Positions 1 to 11,682 of a stretch of DNA of 64,000 bases are shown here, piece by piece. The stretch spans positions 2,682,501 through 2,746,500 of the forward strand of contig JBBPUQ010000003.1 of assembly GCA_038501195.1 (NCBI GenBank). Reading direction: 5' to 3'. The first letter of the stretch is position 1. The number at the start of each line of letters is the position of its first letter. Both the position numbers and the translations under genes were made by a program. Source of the stretch: Nemania diffusa. Its lineage: Eukaryota > Ascomycota > Sordariomycetes > Xylariales > Xylariaceae. The notes below the pieces were generated by a model. The model did no database searches and was not told the DNA's origin. It was given only the letters and a program-made list of their open reading frames with translations.

Positions 1-3000
1 CACGGGTGCTCCAGTGATGTGACGAGTTCTGTTGGTATATCCCCCTATTATATTCTACCTGTGAGAATACGCTGGCCCCCCTCGAGGAAACAGGAGCTAG
101 GTAATGGCGAGTATGGCATACTTACGTATAATAGTATGTAAAGCAGCCCCTGTATTCATTCCAACGTGACAATAATATAGATTATTACTAAAGGTATATG
201 CCCAAATTCTACTCTTAGGTCTGTTTAAAGAAGATTTCTCTCAACTTGCCAGGGAGATATTCTGCTTGTAAATGAACATTCTGTATATCTCATGACGTTG
301 TGGTCACAACCTTTCCTTAGTTTCCTAGCCCCTCCGCACATAGCTCCCACTTTTGTCCCCTCACTAATAAGCAGTCTTGACTCACGGAGAGAAAGTTGCG
401 GGTGGTTCCGCTCTCGCGTTGAGCAAGTAGAGAATCAAACCATGGGTCATCTAATATGCCACCACCTAATTTAGTGCAGGACATCTAGATGTACAACGTA
501 GACAAAGTCTCTGCACTCGACACAGCCCTTCCCCTAATAGCCCAAATACCGCCTCAACGTCGATTATGCATTGATATGATAACTATTGTACTCATGCTTC
601 CAGCCAATGGTGAAATATACCGTAAATATTTGGCCAGCGAAAAAAAGGCAAATTCTCACGTCGAGCGATATGAGTCGATTACATCAATTTTGGCCGGCCG
701 CTAGCATCAGATAAACACCTGCTCATACAAGCTACTCATGAGAATCGGCCAGAACATGCCGTCACTAAGGAGTGACAAAGGACACGAAAGCGACTGCAGG
801 TGGCTAACGCTGCGACCCTCCGCTGTCTTTGAACGCTTAAGGCCGGTGACAACGAGGTCGTTATCCGGCAATTTGTTAGATCGAGAAGACAAGTATTTAC
901 GCTTCACATACGCAACCGGCCCAGAGACAACAGGGAGGCTGACGCGATTTGCCATAGGCGATACAGCACGCTACCCTAGGTAGTTTTATTCCTACTTACA
1001 TAAGGTACTGGCCAGTGCCCGTAGTTCTCGGTATATATGAGCCGATTTCGAGGTGTGCCGACGAATTTCTGGAGAGTGTATGCGTATGTGGGCCGAAGTT
1101 CATGAGTAAGAGATCTACAGATTACAAGGGAGTCCCCTGGGAACCTTAGTTACCTACTTAGGTAGCAAAGTGACTTTGCCTTAGTACAGCGACGCATGGT
1201 AGCGGGAGGGACTGGGTTGGTTCAGTAGTTTTAGTAGGCAGGTAGGGTCGGTATGTAGGTAGGAACAGTAGAAATGGTAGGTACCTACTGTAGGGCAAGT
1301 CAAAGAGAGGGAGGGTAGGTAGACATCATGATGGACTTACCGGGGGAACTGCAATTCGCATTTGGGCACATGCATGATATGCGTGCCTACTTCCTAGCTA
1401 GAGGTAAACACCTGCCCAGCACGTATGGTAAGTAGCGATGTAGGTCGGCAGGCTAGCAGGTACTTGGGCAATCCCGTCGCACAAGTGTACATGTCAAAAC
1501 AATTCGAACGGTTCGCGGTGGTAGGTACTTACCTACACATAGTCCATCCATATCTAAAATGGGTCCTACCCCTGCCTCCTCGAGAGGCTCAACAAGATGA
1601 GACATCACAAGACGACTACGGCAACGACAACGCCAACGCCAACGTCACTCGGCACTCGACCTTAGTACCGTACCCTACCTCACCGAGGTGGACAGTCATC
1701 ACCGACACCAAGAACCTTTTTGTATCTACGCTATAGTCGGCTCGCACTGCCGTCGGCTCATTGCCGGCCTCAGTCTCGGACTATACGTTGTCTTCTTCCC
1801 TATATTCACTCCCATAATACCAATTCCATCCCATCCTCCTTATCCACATGCCCATGCCCATGCACACGCTCATCCAGAACTCAATTTTATCCCGTTCCCA
1901 TACATAGAGCGGAGGACGCCGAGAAACTAAGCCAAGGAAGAAGGTTGCGTGCATTGGCGGCCGAAACTTAGCTGGGCTCCCCATGGCTTCTCATGGCTTC
2001 TCCTCATCTTCACACTAGCTCCAGTTAGTAATATCCTCAAACACCGCCGCTCCCAGCAAGAGCACACCACTTGGCCACGCCACTATGTGGACTTGTGCCA
2101 CTGTTGCTACTGCATCCGGTGTATCTCGCTCATAATCGCTGTTGTTTAGAGTGCGTGCCTAAAGTGAGTGTGTACGTGTGTTGATCGAGACGTAAGCCAC
2201 CGTAAGTCTAGCCTCCAGACTTAACGTTTCTGTCTCTATCTCTATCTCTATTTCTCAAGAGACCTGTAGGCTAAGGACCTCGCAGGCCTGCATCTAGGCT
2301 GCATGTATTCATGAGACTGTATACAACACATTCTCTAGGTACTTCTACTCTTGTGCCTGCTTCTCTCCACTTTTCCCTTGGCCACGAGCCGCGCCTGCTT
2401 CGTATCTAGTCATCCGGAGGTGTGCAATCTAGGTAAGAACTCAGATTGTCCGTCATTTCGTCCTGTCCTTCGTTCCTATTCTTTTTTTTTTTTTTTGGAG
2501 ACCGATCTGTAAAACCGAGCTGATTCTATAAGCACCTTGATCCGGGGTCCTCATTACTACTTTTCTCATCCTTCAACCACCGAGCAGTATACATCCGCCT
2601 TACTTACTTTGACGGTGAACTCTTACCATCTGAGTTTTCCAAAAACTCAATAATCTGCTATTTTTGTAGGTAGTGCATTCTCTCTGGTCCCCCTTTTTCT
2701 ATCTGGCTTGTGCTTTCTTTCGGCTTCGTTCCCACCTACTGCGCCTACACAGCCACCCTGTGTATGTCGGCGAGCCGCTCTTCCCCCAGAGGTTACGAAT
2801 CATTTCAAGATTGTAAGTAGACGTACTCCTCACGTCTATACATCTTCTGTAAACGCTCACCTGCTACCCCCTGCTTTTCCTGACGGCCTACTTCTAGTGA
2901 CTATTCTGTACGCTCTATCCAGCAGGATTCCGTGTCGAGCTTCAAAATACCAAGTGTTCGGCGTTCCAGTTTCCAAGCTCCCCAGATCGGCAAACTTTAA

Positions 3001-3542
3001 AGTGCTACAAGGTCAGGGCTCAGAGTATCCGAGTCCCTTGTCCATATATAGGCCGCTTTCGCCTAGACAACGGCAGGCTGAAACTTAATCGCAAGTCTAG
3101 TATCAGCGTCCCGCATAGGTAGTTTAGTCTAACGGGACACGCCTTTCTATTGACTGCACGTATTGCCGCTACTTTCATCCATGTCTAAACGCTAATAAGT
3201 CCTCATCAACATAAGGTTTCCCCTCGGTCTGTCTGCTATTCCACTACCTACCCGCGGGTCTCCCAGTGTCGGTATGTATCCTACGCTCAGACTGCCCAAG
3301 ACCCCCAGTTTCTACCATCTAGCTTTCCTACCTTAAGGTATTACTGTATTTCTGCCTTGCTAGATCTTCTTCTTTAATTTTTTTGTTCTCGTTGACTTAC
3401 GTACCTATACATAGACACGCTGACACTTATCACGACCTAGGGAATTACGAACATCGCATCGGCCCGTCTCCATCTTGAACTCTAATACCATTCATCACCA
3501 GACCCGGAGTCTATTGAGGGAATGCAGATCGTTGGTGATTAT
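1..3542. other. Gene-free left flank
   Basis: No protein family or continuous conserved reading frame was recognised on either strand; the open frames here are short and of odd composition. The stretch holds many TACCTA/TAGGTA words (for example around 970, 1150 and 1280), a TCTATC-type microsatellite at about 2231-2256 and a poly-T run at about 2482-2496. The right part may be upstream control region or long 5' leader of the Wor1-like gene, since genes of that family are known for very long upstream regions; that is inference. Confidence 0.6.
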
Positions 3543-3684
3543 TGAATCGGCATATAAAGGTCCCCTTGCCCCAGCTCTCTTCAGCTCCAGAATTCCTCAA
3601 ACCGACAATATTGTGAATCTGCATATAAAGGTCCCCTTGCCCCAGCTCTCTTCAGCTCCAGAATTCCTCAAACCGACAATATTG
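3543..3684 (+). repeat. 71-bp tandem duplication carrying a TATA element
   Basis: Two head-to-tail copies (3543-3613 and 3614-3684) are almost identical; one clear difference is CGGC versus CTGC just before the ATATAAAGG core. Each copy contains CATATAAAGG, a good TATA-box match, at about 3551 and 3622, about 280 and 210 bp before the Wor1-like start codon. The duplication therefore seems to double a core promoter, which is inference from position. Confidence 0.85.
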
Positions 3685-3831
3685 TGTAACCTCTGCCTAT
3701 CGAAGCAACATCACTTCTATGTAAGCCTCTCTTAGCTGCCACTATTCAAGAACACATCTGCGAGGTCAAGAAAACAAAAAAGACATCACCTCCATCATTT
3801 GACAACCTGTGCCATTCTGGTTACATTCAAT

Positions 3832-5313
3832 ATGGCGAGCCAACCTCCAGGGACCCCACTCACACCTACATTTGAAGGGTTTATTGCATCTACTATGGAT
3901 GCTCTAATTCTTTTCGAGGCCTGCCTTTCCGGCCATCTCACACATGTCCCACGAAGACCTCATGATCGAGAAAGACCCCATCTTATTAAAAGCGGGAACA
4001 TCTTCATCTATGAAGAGCATTCATCAGGCATCAAACGGTGGACAGACGGTGTACCGTGGAGTCCTAGCCGCATTCTAGGAAATTTCTTAATATATAGGGA
4101 ACTCGACAAGCCCTTCCAACCAGGAGAGAAAAAGCGTGCGATGAAGCGCAACAAAGTGGATGGAGGAGTTTCAAAGCCCACCCCTAGCCCTAGGACAAGT
4201 ACCCTAGCCAATATTGGATCCGGCGCCTTAGTTTCACCAACAACAGCAACGCCATCTACAGAAAACGGTACCGACGAAACCGATATTGATCGGCCTTATA
4301 TCGGCTCTCTCGTCGACTCCTACCAATTTAAGGACGATGGCCTTGTCAAGAAGACTATCAGTGTGCAGCATAAAGGGATCCAGCACCATCTTGTTTCCTA
4401 CTACAACCTGAGTGATATCCGAGAAAAAAATTTAACATCGGTGTCGCAATCACCTCAGCTGATCGGTATCACACCTCGTACCGCACTTATCATGGCGGGC
4501 AACTTTAGGTCGCCTATTGACGATGCCGAATTCGGCGTGCTGGATCAAAGGGGATATAATCCAGTCAATTCAGCTATGGAGTATATGCCAGTGGATAGTA
4601 TGCCGCCCCGATCTCTATCTTTACCATCCACTCAGCCTTATGGGCATCCCCAAGGATGGGGCGGTACTGCACACTATGCACACAGTTCATCGTATGCTTT
4701 ACCGCAGCCATTGCAGCCATCTACTGCACCCTATACGCAGCAGATGGTGCAGTACAACTACGAGTCTGGCTACGGATCTGCTCGGTCATCAAACTATAAC
4801 GTGATGTCGCACACAACTCGACGAAATTCGGTTGTACATAGTACAAGCAATACACCCCAGCTCGGGTATTCGAACGGCACGAGCGGGCTACTAGCAAATG
4901 GGGGTGGCTTGGCTGCCCATGGCTTAACAAGCAGCCCATATCTGAACACCGGTCTGTTCAGCGCCCCGGCTGCGAGCGTAGCAGGTACCTCGGCCAACCC
5001 ATCAAGTGGTTACGATGCCGTGAGCACTCTCAGACAGAATAACAATATGAACAGTTCCTTACCGCACAGCGCGGCCGAGTATCATGACTCGCTGGCTCAT
5101 AGCTACGATCATTCGATCGGTCGGTTGGCATTAAATGAGTTTGGAGACTCCCTCCAGGACTCCACACCCTCAAATTTTGGCCGTACAAGTACTCACAATA
5201 CACCGACCAATATGCCGATGAGTCTGGGCCACTCCGAAATCCCAGCAGCAGATCAACAATGGGACAGAACGATGCCATCCCAAATGCACAAGCAGGAGGG
5301 GCCTGAGTGGTGA
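3832..5313 (+). CDS. SGE1: Gti1/Pac2 (Wor1/Ryp1/Sge1-type) transcriptional regulator
   Basis: Single-exon gene of 493 codons. The N-terminal half carries the two conserved blocks of the WOPR DNA-binding domain: block A at about residues 11-100 (begins TFEGF, includes SGIKRWTDGVPWSPSRI and NFLIYREL) and block B at about 153-218 (RPYIGSLVDSYQFKDDGLVKK ending near LIGITPR), separated by a Ser/Thr/Pro linker. The C-terminal half is low complexity, rich in S, N, Q, Y and G. Known members (Wor1, Ryp1, Sge1) are nuclear switches for morphology, sporulation, secondary metabolism or pathogenicity. I chose the ATG at 3832 because it starts the family-like sequence and no earlier in-frame ATG exists. 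Two TATA elements and a start-stop uORF lie upstream. Family assignment is sure; which biological switch it controls here is unknown. Confidence 0.95.
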   Translation: MASQPPGTPLTPTFEGFIASTMDALILFEACLSGHLTHVPRRPHDRERPHLIKSGNIFIYEEHSSGIKRWTDGVPWSPSRILGNFLIYRELDKPFQPGEKKRAMKRNKVDGGVSKPTPSPRTSTLANIGSGALVSPTTATPSTENGTDETDIDRPYIGSLVDSYQFKDDGLVKKTISVQHKGIQHHLVSYYNLSDIREKNLTSVSQSPQLIGITPRTALIMAGNFRSPIDDAEFGVLDQRGYNPVNSAMEYMPVDSMPPRSLSLPSTQPYGHPQGWGGTAHYAHSSSYALPQPLQPSTAPYTQQMVQYNYESGYGSARSSNYNVMSHTTRRNSVVHSTSNTPQLGYSNGTSGLLANGGGLAAHGLTSSPYLNTGLFSAPAASVAGTSANPSSGYDAVSTLRQNNNMNSSLPHSAAEYHDSLAHSYDHSIGRLALNEFGDSLQDSTPSNFGRTSTHNTPTNMPMSLGHSEIPAADQQWDRTMPSQMHKQEGPEW

Positions 5314-6208
5314 GTACAAGGAGAGGGACACATAGGAATCAACAGTGTCTCCTATTTCGACGGAGTCTAGGTGTGGCGAAGTTGTTTATTTGATTTCCAT
5401 TGTTTACCGGGTTAACATGGTGTTTAATGGGTTTAATGGCTTGGGCATTCGTGTGGTTATTCAGACTAGCCTCGGCGTTGAGGCGAAATGTAAGCGATCC
5501 TCGATACGGATAAATCAAGTTTGTGCTAGGGGATTCTGTTACTCTGCATCTATGAGATGCTCTAGTTTTGCTTTATTTTTCCTTTCTCTCTTTGTTATTT
5601 CTCGTTTTGGATGAAGTACCGGGGTACTTGGCTTTTTGTTGAAAAATTAAAAGGGTTGGCCACATACCCATTGACGAGATACGAATAGGTTATCAATAAT
5701 GATAGGAAGAGGTTGCTCTTGGGGAGGAGGGAGTCTTATTATTTGGTGGGGGAAAATGCACCTCGAAAGGAAGCTTGGCACGGCTGAGGGAGGTTCCTAG
5801 TCTAGATAGGGGATGCGATGTAACACTGTGCGCGCTAATAAGTAATGGGTAACATACCTATGTAGGTAGTGGGTAGGCTAGTACCTAGCCTGAAGATTCA
5901 CCCCTGTAATAAGTAATAGATATGTAAATTATTAACCTTCAGGTTCTACTGTGCTTTCCTACTGTGTGTCATACCATAAGTACATCTACCTGCCTATCTA
6001 GCTAGTCTACTCTGTAGACAACCATCAACTCAGTCAACCCAACCTTAGCCTGGGCATCTGGATAGCAATTAATTTGCTCGATCCCGTAGATACTGCAGCT
6101 CCGCAACGAGTCTCTGAGGGACCGGATTCGCAGAAGCACCCATGCCCGCGACTTAAATCCCATGTCAATATCCCTTCTAGCCCTAACCTACGCCTATCAG
6201 AGCACTAG

Positions 6209-6239
<31 letters not shown>

Positions 6240-6568
6240 TTCTCCCCACCCTTTCCTTCTTCTTTTTCTTTTAGAGCGCGGAGCAGAAGCTTTCTTCGGA
6301 GGGAACAGGGGAAAGGTAGAGAGGGGGAACGGACACACTAGGTCTACTTAGAAGTGGTCAGACCCGACTGCGGATTTACAAGTACGACGGGACCAACGCT
6401 CCGAGGGAAGGACCTCCAGCCCTGCATGGCCCGGATTTACATCAGTTCAAGTTCACGGTCGAATAATTAGTGATCCGAAGGAAAAGACTATCTTGGGGAG
6501 GCGTGGTAGTAGGTAGTGTAGTGAAATCTACACGAGCACCCAAACCCACACCTACAGCCGCCGTCGTC
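5314..6568. other. Intergenic spacer with CTT microsatellite
   Basis: Holds the 3' side of the Wor1-like gene and the upstream region of cardiolipin synthase. A (CTT)n tract runs at about 6210-6243, and TACCTA words occur at about 5855-5885. No gene was recognised. Confidence 0.6.
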
Positions 6569-7782
6569 ATGTTGACGTATGGGTCTGCTGCGCCTCCGGC
6601 CCGGACCCTCTTACGAGGTGCCCATGCTGCCGCCCGATGCACCAATCGGCGGTCCGTGGATTGCCTTGTGTCGCTGAGCTTGGGGCTGCCTTCTTTCTAC
6701 TCGTCGTCTGCGGTGTCTAAGCTGATGCCTGCTTCCGCGTCGTCGGTGTGTGCGGCGGTGATGAGGACGACGCCGACAAGACCGCGAATACCACAGGCTC
6801 GCCCTACGCACCGAGAAAATGGCTCCATTCCGGCCGGTGTTCGGACATCCAAGGCCAGGTTACTGGCTGCAAGCCCATGGAGAAGCCTGTCAAGCACGAC
6901 AAATTGTCTCGCCAAGGGGAATCAGGGCCGAGAATCTACTACACCGGCCCCGCCGTCGCGACCGGATATGCCGCAGCAGAAACAGCAGCAGCAACAAGAG
7001 CAACAACAACAACATGCGAAAGGAGTCATCCGAAAGGTCCTGCCCTCGCTGACGCCGCACGAGAACATATACACGGTGCCGAACCTCCTCACCTTCTCGC
7101 GGCTCGCGGCCGCGCCCTTCATCGGCTACGCCATCCTGCACGACGCGCACGCGCTGGCGCTCGGGCTCTTCGCGTACGCCGGCGTCTCGGACCTGCTCGA
7201 CGGCTGGATCGCGCGCCGCTGGGGCCTGCAGACCGTCGTCGGCAGCGTCGTCGACCCCATGGCCGACAAGGCGCTCATGACGATACTCACCGTGTGCCTG
7301 GCCGCGAAGGGGGCGCTGCCCGTCTGGCTCGCGGCCGTCATCCTCGGCCGCGACGCCGGCCTCGGCGCCGCCGCCATCTACTACCGCTGGATCTCCCTGC
7401 CGCCCCCCAAGACGTTCACGCGCTACTGGGACTTCTCGCTGCCCTCGGCCGAGGTGCGGCCCACGACCATCAGCAAGTACAACACGTTCCTGCAGCTCGG
7501 CCTCATGGGTGCGACGATGGTTGCTCCGGTCTTGACGGCGGATGTGAGCGGCGCCATGACGGTCTTTCAGTAAGTTTTTCTGTTTCTTTATTATACTTGC
7601 TACAATTGCTTAATCGCTATTTCTACGATGTATTTGATTGGGCATTAGGGTATTCTTACTGATCCTCGAATAGATACCTCGTTGCTACAACGACAGTGTG
7701 GAGCGGCCTAAGCTATGTTTTCAGCAAAGATGCTGTCAGGATCCTGTCTGAGAGCAAAGAGCAGAAGTCTAAAAATTTATAG
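6569..7782 (+). CDS. CRD1: Cardiolipin synthase (CDP-alcohol phosphatidyltransferase)
   Basis: Two exons, 6569-7569 and 7674-7782; the 104-bp intron has GTAAGT and TAG ends and joining gives 369 residues. The enzyme makes cardiolipin from phosphatidylglycerol and CDP-diacylglycerol in the mitochondrial inner membrane. The CDP-alcohol transferase signature is complete around residues 205-235: DLLDGWIARRWGL, then GSVVDPMADK. The N-terminus is Arg/Ala/Ser-rich and fits a mitochondrial presequence. A Gln-rich linker (about residues 135-150) separates it from the catalytic part. After splicing the C-terminus reads QYLVATTTVWSGLSYV, a family-like final helix, which supports the intron. An in-frame ATG at 6470 would add 33 residues; I prefer 6569. 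The catalytic part is very GC-rich. It is convergent with MTO1, 423 bp apart. Confidence 0.93.
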
Positions 7783-8205
7783 ATAAACTAGTACTTAAAA
7801 ATTCTCGCTTGGAACGAGGCTGCGATTAGCATAAGGGCAGGTAGCTATGCATAAATTTCAGGGCGATCAAGCCCTCCAACCTTGAAATCATGGATGGGAA
7901 AGCCTGTTAGTCAACTGTATATTAAAGAGGCATTATGGCAGACAGGCGTGCATCAGAGGGAACGATATGATGTTTGTTTATATATGCCTTGCTAGCGTCC
8001 TATGCTCCCGAACTCCAATGATGCTAATAAACTGTATGTATGCTTTTGGTAGTAGCCATAAGGTAGTTGTACAAATGCCGGACTCAACCACTATGAAGGT
8101 TTTCATTACCCATCGTATAGTTACATATATCCACAAAAGCCCCCTCTAAATAGGCCTTCATCATTGGATTCGTACCCTTTTCCCCGCCCCTAGTATCTAA
8201 AGACG
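7783..8205. other. Convergent 3' spacer between CRD1 and MTO1
   Basis: AT-rich compared with the two GC-rich genes on either side; probably both 3' untranslated regions. Nothing else was seen. Confidence 0.6.
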
Positions 8206-10357
8206 TTATAAATCTCGCGTCCGCGCCTCGGCATCTAACGAGTCAACCTCTGTACCTAAGGGAGCTATATCAGCAGCGAGGACGTTGTCGATCTCCCTAG
8301 GGCGGCGCCCCTGCGTCCTCACAAAACTTAGCAACCGGAGGCAGCCGGCGGGCGTCATGCCCTCGATGCGCCTGGCCTGGCCTAGACTCTCGGGCCGCGT
8401 CGCGTTCAGGACCGTCTTCTCGGCGAGGCTGAGCCCGAATATGGCGTCGTAGTCGAGGTCCGTGGGGAGTTGCAGGGCGTCGTCCCGCAGGCTGCGGGCG
8501 GCGTCGACCCACTGCCTCTCGACGTAGGGTGCGTAGCGCACCTCGACGGCGGTGCGAGCGAGGATCCGTTCAGGAAACTGCCTAATCTCGGGGATGAGGT
8601 CGGCGAGGTCGTGGATGCGGGTGGGGGGCACGCGGAGCATGTCGAGGCCATTGCGGGGCTTGGCGTCCTGGCGCACGCGGAAGCCCGCCTGCAGCCAGGC
8701 CGGCGGACTGAGGCTGGTCGCGGCGAGGACGGCGGACAGGGCCTCGAGCTGGGCCTTGAGATCCGCGTGGGCGGACCAGCGCGTATCGGACACGACGCCC
8801 CAGGCGCGGCCCTTGGCCGTGAGGCGCAGGTCCGCGTTGTCGGCGCGGGTCGAGAGGCGGTACTCGCTGCGCGACGTGAACATGCGGTACGGCTCGGACA
8901 CGCCCTTGGTGATGAGGTCGTCGATCATGACGCCGATGTACCCGTCGACGCGGGAGATGGTGATGGGCTCGAGGCCCTGCGCCGCGCGGCCTGCGTTGAT
9001 GCCCGCGATGATGCCCTGGCCGGCGGCCTCCTCGTAGCCGGTGGTGCCGTTGATCTGGCCGGCGAGGAACAAGCCGGATATGGCCTTGGTCTCGAGCGTC
9101 GCCTTGAGGCTGCGCGGATCCACGTAGTCGTACTCGACACCGTAGCCGGCCTGCGTCATGTGCGCGTTCTCGAGCCCCGGGATGGTGCGCAGGAGCTGCT
9201 CCTGGGCCTCAGCGGGGATCGTCATCGACAGCCCGTTGGGGTACACGAGGTCGCTGGAGAACCCCTCGGGCTCCAGCCACACGATGTGACTGTCCCTTTC
9301 GCCGAACTTAATTATCTTAGACTCGAGCGAGGGACAGTAGCGCGGCCCCTTGACCGTCTCGCGGATGTGGATGGTCTTATCGAGGTTAGCGCGCACGACG
9401 TCGTGCGTGCGCTCGTTTGTGTACGTGGCCCAGCAGGGCAACTGGTCCGTCACTGACACGCGGTCGTTTAGGTAGCTAAAGGGCTCCGGCGGGTTGTCGC
9501 CAGTCTGCACGCTGACGGCACTATAGTTAATGCTGTCTTTGGCGATCCGCGGCGGCGTGCCGGTTTTCAAGCGCCCGAGCTTGAATCCAGCATCGCGCAA
9601 TGACTTGCTCAGCCCGAATGTGGCCTTTTCACCTATGCGCCCAGACGGGTACGCCTCTAGTCCGATATGTATCTCGCCGCCCAGGAATGTCCCCGTTGTG
9701 ATGATGACTTGTGTCGTGGGCAGAACCTCGCCTGTCTCTAGCCGCACACCCGTGATCCGGCTTTTAGCAGCACTATTCGGATCTACCACGTTTTCGTCTA
9801 TCACGATATCCGAAACAGTGCCAGGGATTATGGACAGGTTAGGGTATGCCTGCAGCTCCTCGCGCATATGCTTCTTGTATAAAGCACGGTCGATCTGTGC
9901 CCGTGGCCCCCAGACGGCGGGGCCCTTCGTTTTGTTCAGGACTTGGAACTGCACCCCGGATTTGTCTATGATGCGCCCCGCTACACCATCTAGGGCGTCT
10001 ATCTCCCGTATTATTGTCCCCTTGCCTATGCCGCCAAAGCTGGGGTTGCAGGAGCATACGCCCAGGTTGTCGATCTTGGGCGTTATGAGAGCGGTTCGTG
10101 CGCCAGAGCGGGCCGCAGCCGCGCAGGCTTCGGTACCCGCATGACCACCACCTATGACGACGACATCGAAAGGCCTGTCGTCAACTGATTAGTCTTCGCT
10201 TCTCGCGACAATACTCGCATCGCGCGCGAAGTACAAACCTTGTTCCCTCCGGCGCAACTGTGGCAAAGCCTCTACGCCGAGACGAAGGTGCCAGGGGCCG
10301 TCGTCTCACGGCGTGGGCCGGTCGACCGAGAGTCCTCGGTCGCCATATCGTTTTCAT
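8206..10357 (-). CDS. MTO1: Mitochondrial tRNA uridine-5-carboxymethylaminomethyl modification enzyme (GidA/MnmG family)
   Basis: Two exons, 10357-10239 and 10171-8206; the 67-bp intron ends GACGACAG after a CTAAT branch-like site, and the join gives [17 protein letters not shown], the family's FAD-binding start (GxGxxG-type, residues about 41-55). The protein is about 694 residues. It is an FAD protein that, with Mss1/GTPBP3, modifies the wobble uridine of mitochondrial tRNAs. Further marks are [21 protein letters not shown], the [10 protein letters not shown] segment and the C-terminal [14 protein letters not shown] region. The first 40 residues are Arg/Ala-rich with an RRRGFATVA motif, fitting a mitochondrial presequence. 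An in-frame ATG at 10396 is an alternative start giving 13 more residues. Base composition is strongly GC-rich, like CRD1. Confidence 0.94.
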
Positions 10358-10615
10358 TTCGACTGCGGTCTCTAGCCGGGATACGTGCTTACGCATAGAC
10401 TTTTCATGATTAAGGTACCGAACTTACCTGGTAAAACGAAAGTTCTCGATAAGGGACTTGTGATAGCAATAGTCGCTGCAACCGGCAGGCGGTGTTGGCG
10501 GGCAGAACTTGAGTTCCTGTCCCACTTTTTATTTTTTTGGTAGGTAACCAAAATCATAAATATTTTCTACCTATGTAGGTAGTCTACTAAACCTAACTAA
10601 ACCTAACCAGTTGCA

Positions 10616-10660
10616 CTTGACTGACCTGACCTGACCTGACCTGACCTGACCTAACCGAAC
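10616..10660. repeat. TGACC pentamer tandem repeat
   Basis: About seven head-to-tail copies of CTGAC are visible. Flanking sequence to about 10875 consists of loosely related CTAACC/TTGAGCTGATT words, so the array looks like the best preserved part of a larger simple-sequence tract. Confidence 0.85.
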
Positions 10661-11682
10661 CCAGCTGACCTGGTTCACCCGAATAATCCATTTGACCTGC
10701 TCGACTTCAACTGATTCATTTGAGCTGATTTATTTGAGCTGATTGGTATAACTAATCTGACTGCCTTGACTGGGCTTGTTTAACCAGTTAACCTGGTCAG
10801 TTAGATTAGTTAAGTCTTAGGTAGCTAGGTCTAGTTAGGTTAGTGAAGTTAGTTAAGTCTACCTAGGTAGATTCCTAGATTTAATGAATATATTGCTCCG
10901 TATAATAATATTCAAATTCCAAACTATAAATTACAGGTTTGATCGTCTAGCAGAAGCACAGTACAAGATCTAAATGGGAAATCCGAAATTCTGTCATATA
11001 CTTTGGCTGACTCTCATCGGTCTCCAATATCATATCCCCTAATATATCGCCCAAGTATCGGTACATGCTAGAAGATACCTATGGTGAGAATAAAATTCGT
11101 TGAATTTCACCTTAAATATCAGGACGCGTAGCCTCCCATTGCTAACAGACGACAAGGGTAATGAGATATTGAGAAAAACTTTGTCCGGTGTTTTCTTCAC
11201 CTAGCCCTGGTAGGTGGTGTACTACACTGTGTACAATCGATGAGCAATCATCAAGGTTATACGACTACTCAACTCGAGAAGCTACGCTACCTGAGAAGCT
11301 ACGCCACCGAGAAGTTAAACATCTCGAGAGGCTATACAGCCCGGGAAGCTGTACGTGTTCGAGGTTCATCATCCGTATGCAGTCATCGGAGCAGGAATTC
11401 CTTGCTTCAAGCTGAACTTACGCCGGGCGATACAAGGTGTTTCAGAAAATTCGTGTAAATGTAAATCACCGGTGTAATAGTGAGTCTAATGTATCAAAGG
11501 CCGATGTATCAAGGGACCAAGATACCTTCAGTTCCAACTGTAGAGAAAAAGATACCTGGGATACAAGTACCGAAGTTTACTACGCCATAGCTCTTCGAGC
11601 CTGGACTCGAATCAGCCGATTCGTTAGAAATTTGGGTCGCTATGCCGACGAATTGCCTACGTGGCCCTTCTTTTACACGTCT

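Noticed and set aside
6748..7662. Second long plus-strand frame overlapping CRD1
   Set aside because: Arg/Ala/Pro-rich out-of-frame reading of the CRD1 exon without any family match.
8470..9456. Long open frame on the plus strand opposite MTO1
   Set aside because: It is an antisense shadow of a GC-rich gene; no family resemblance and biased Gly/Ala/Arg/Val composition.
10575..10660. AACCTAACC and TGACC runs as internal telomere repeat
   Set aside because: Units are not TTAGGG/CCCTAA and vary; better described as a degenerate pentamer repeat.
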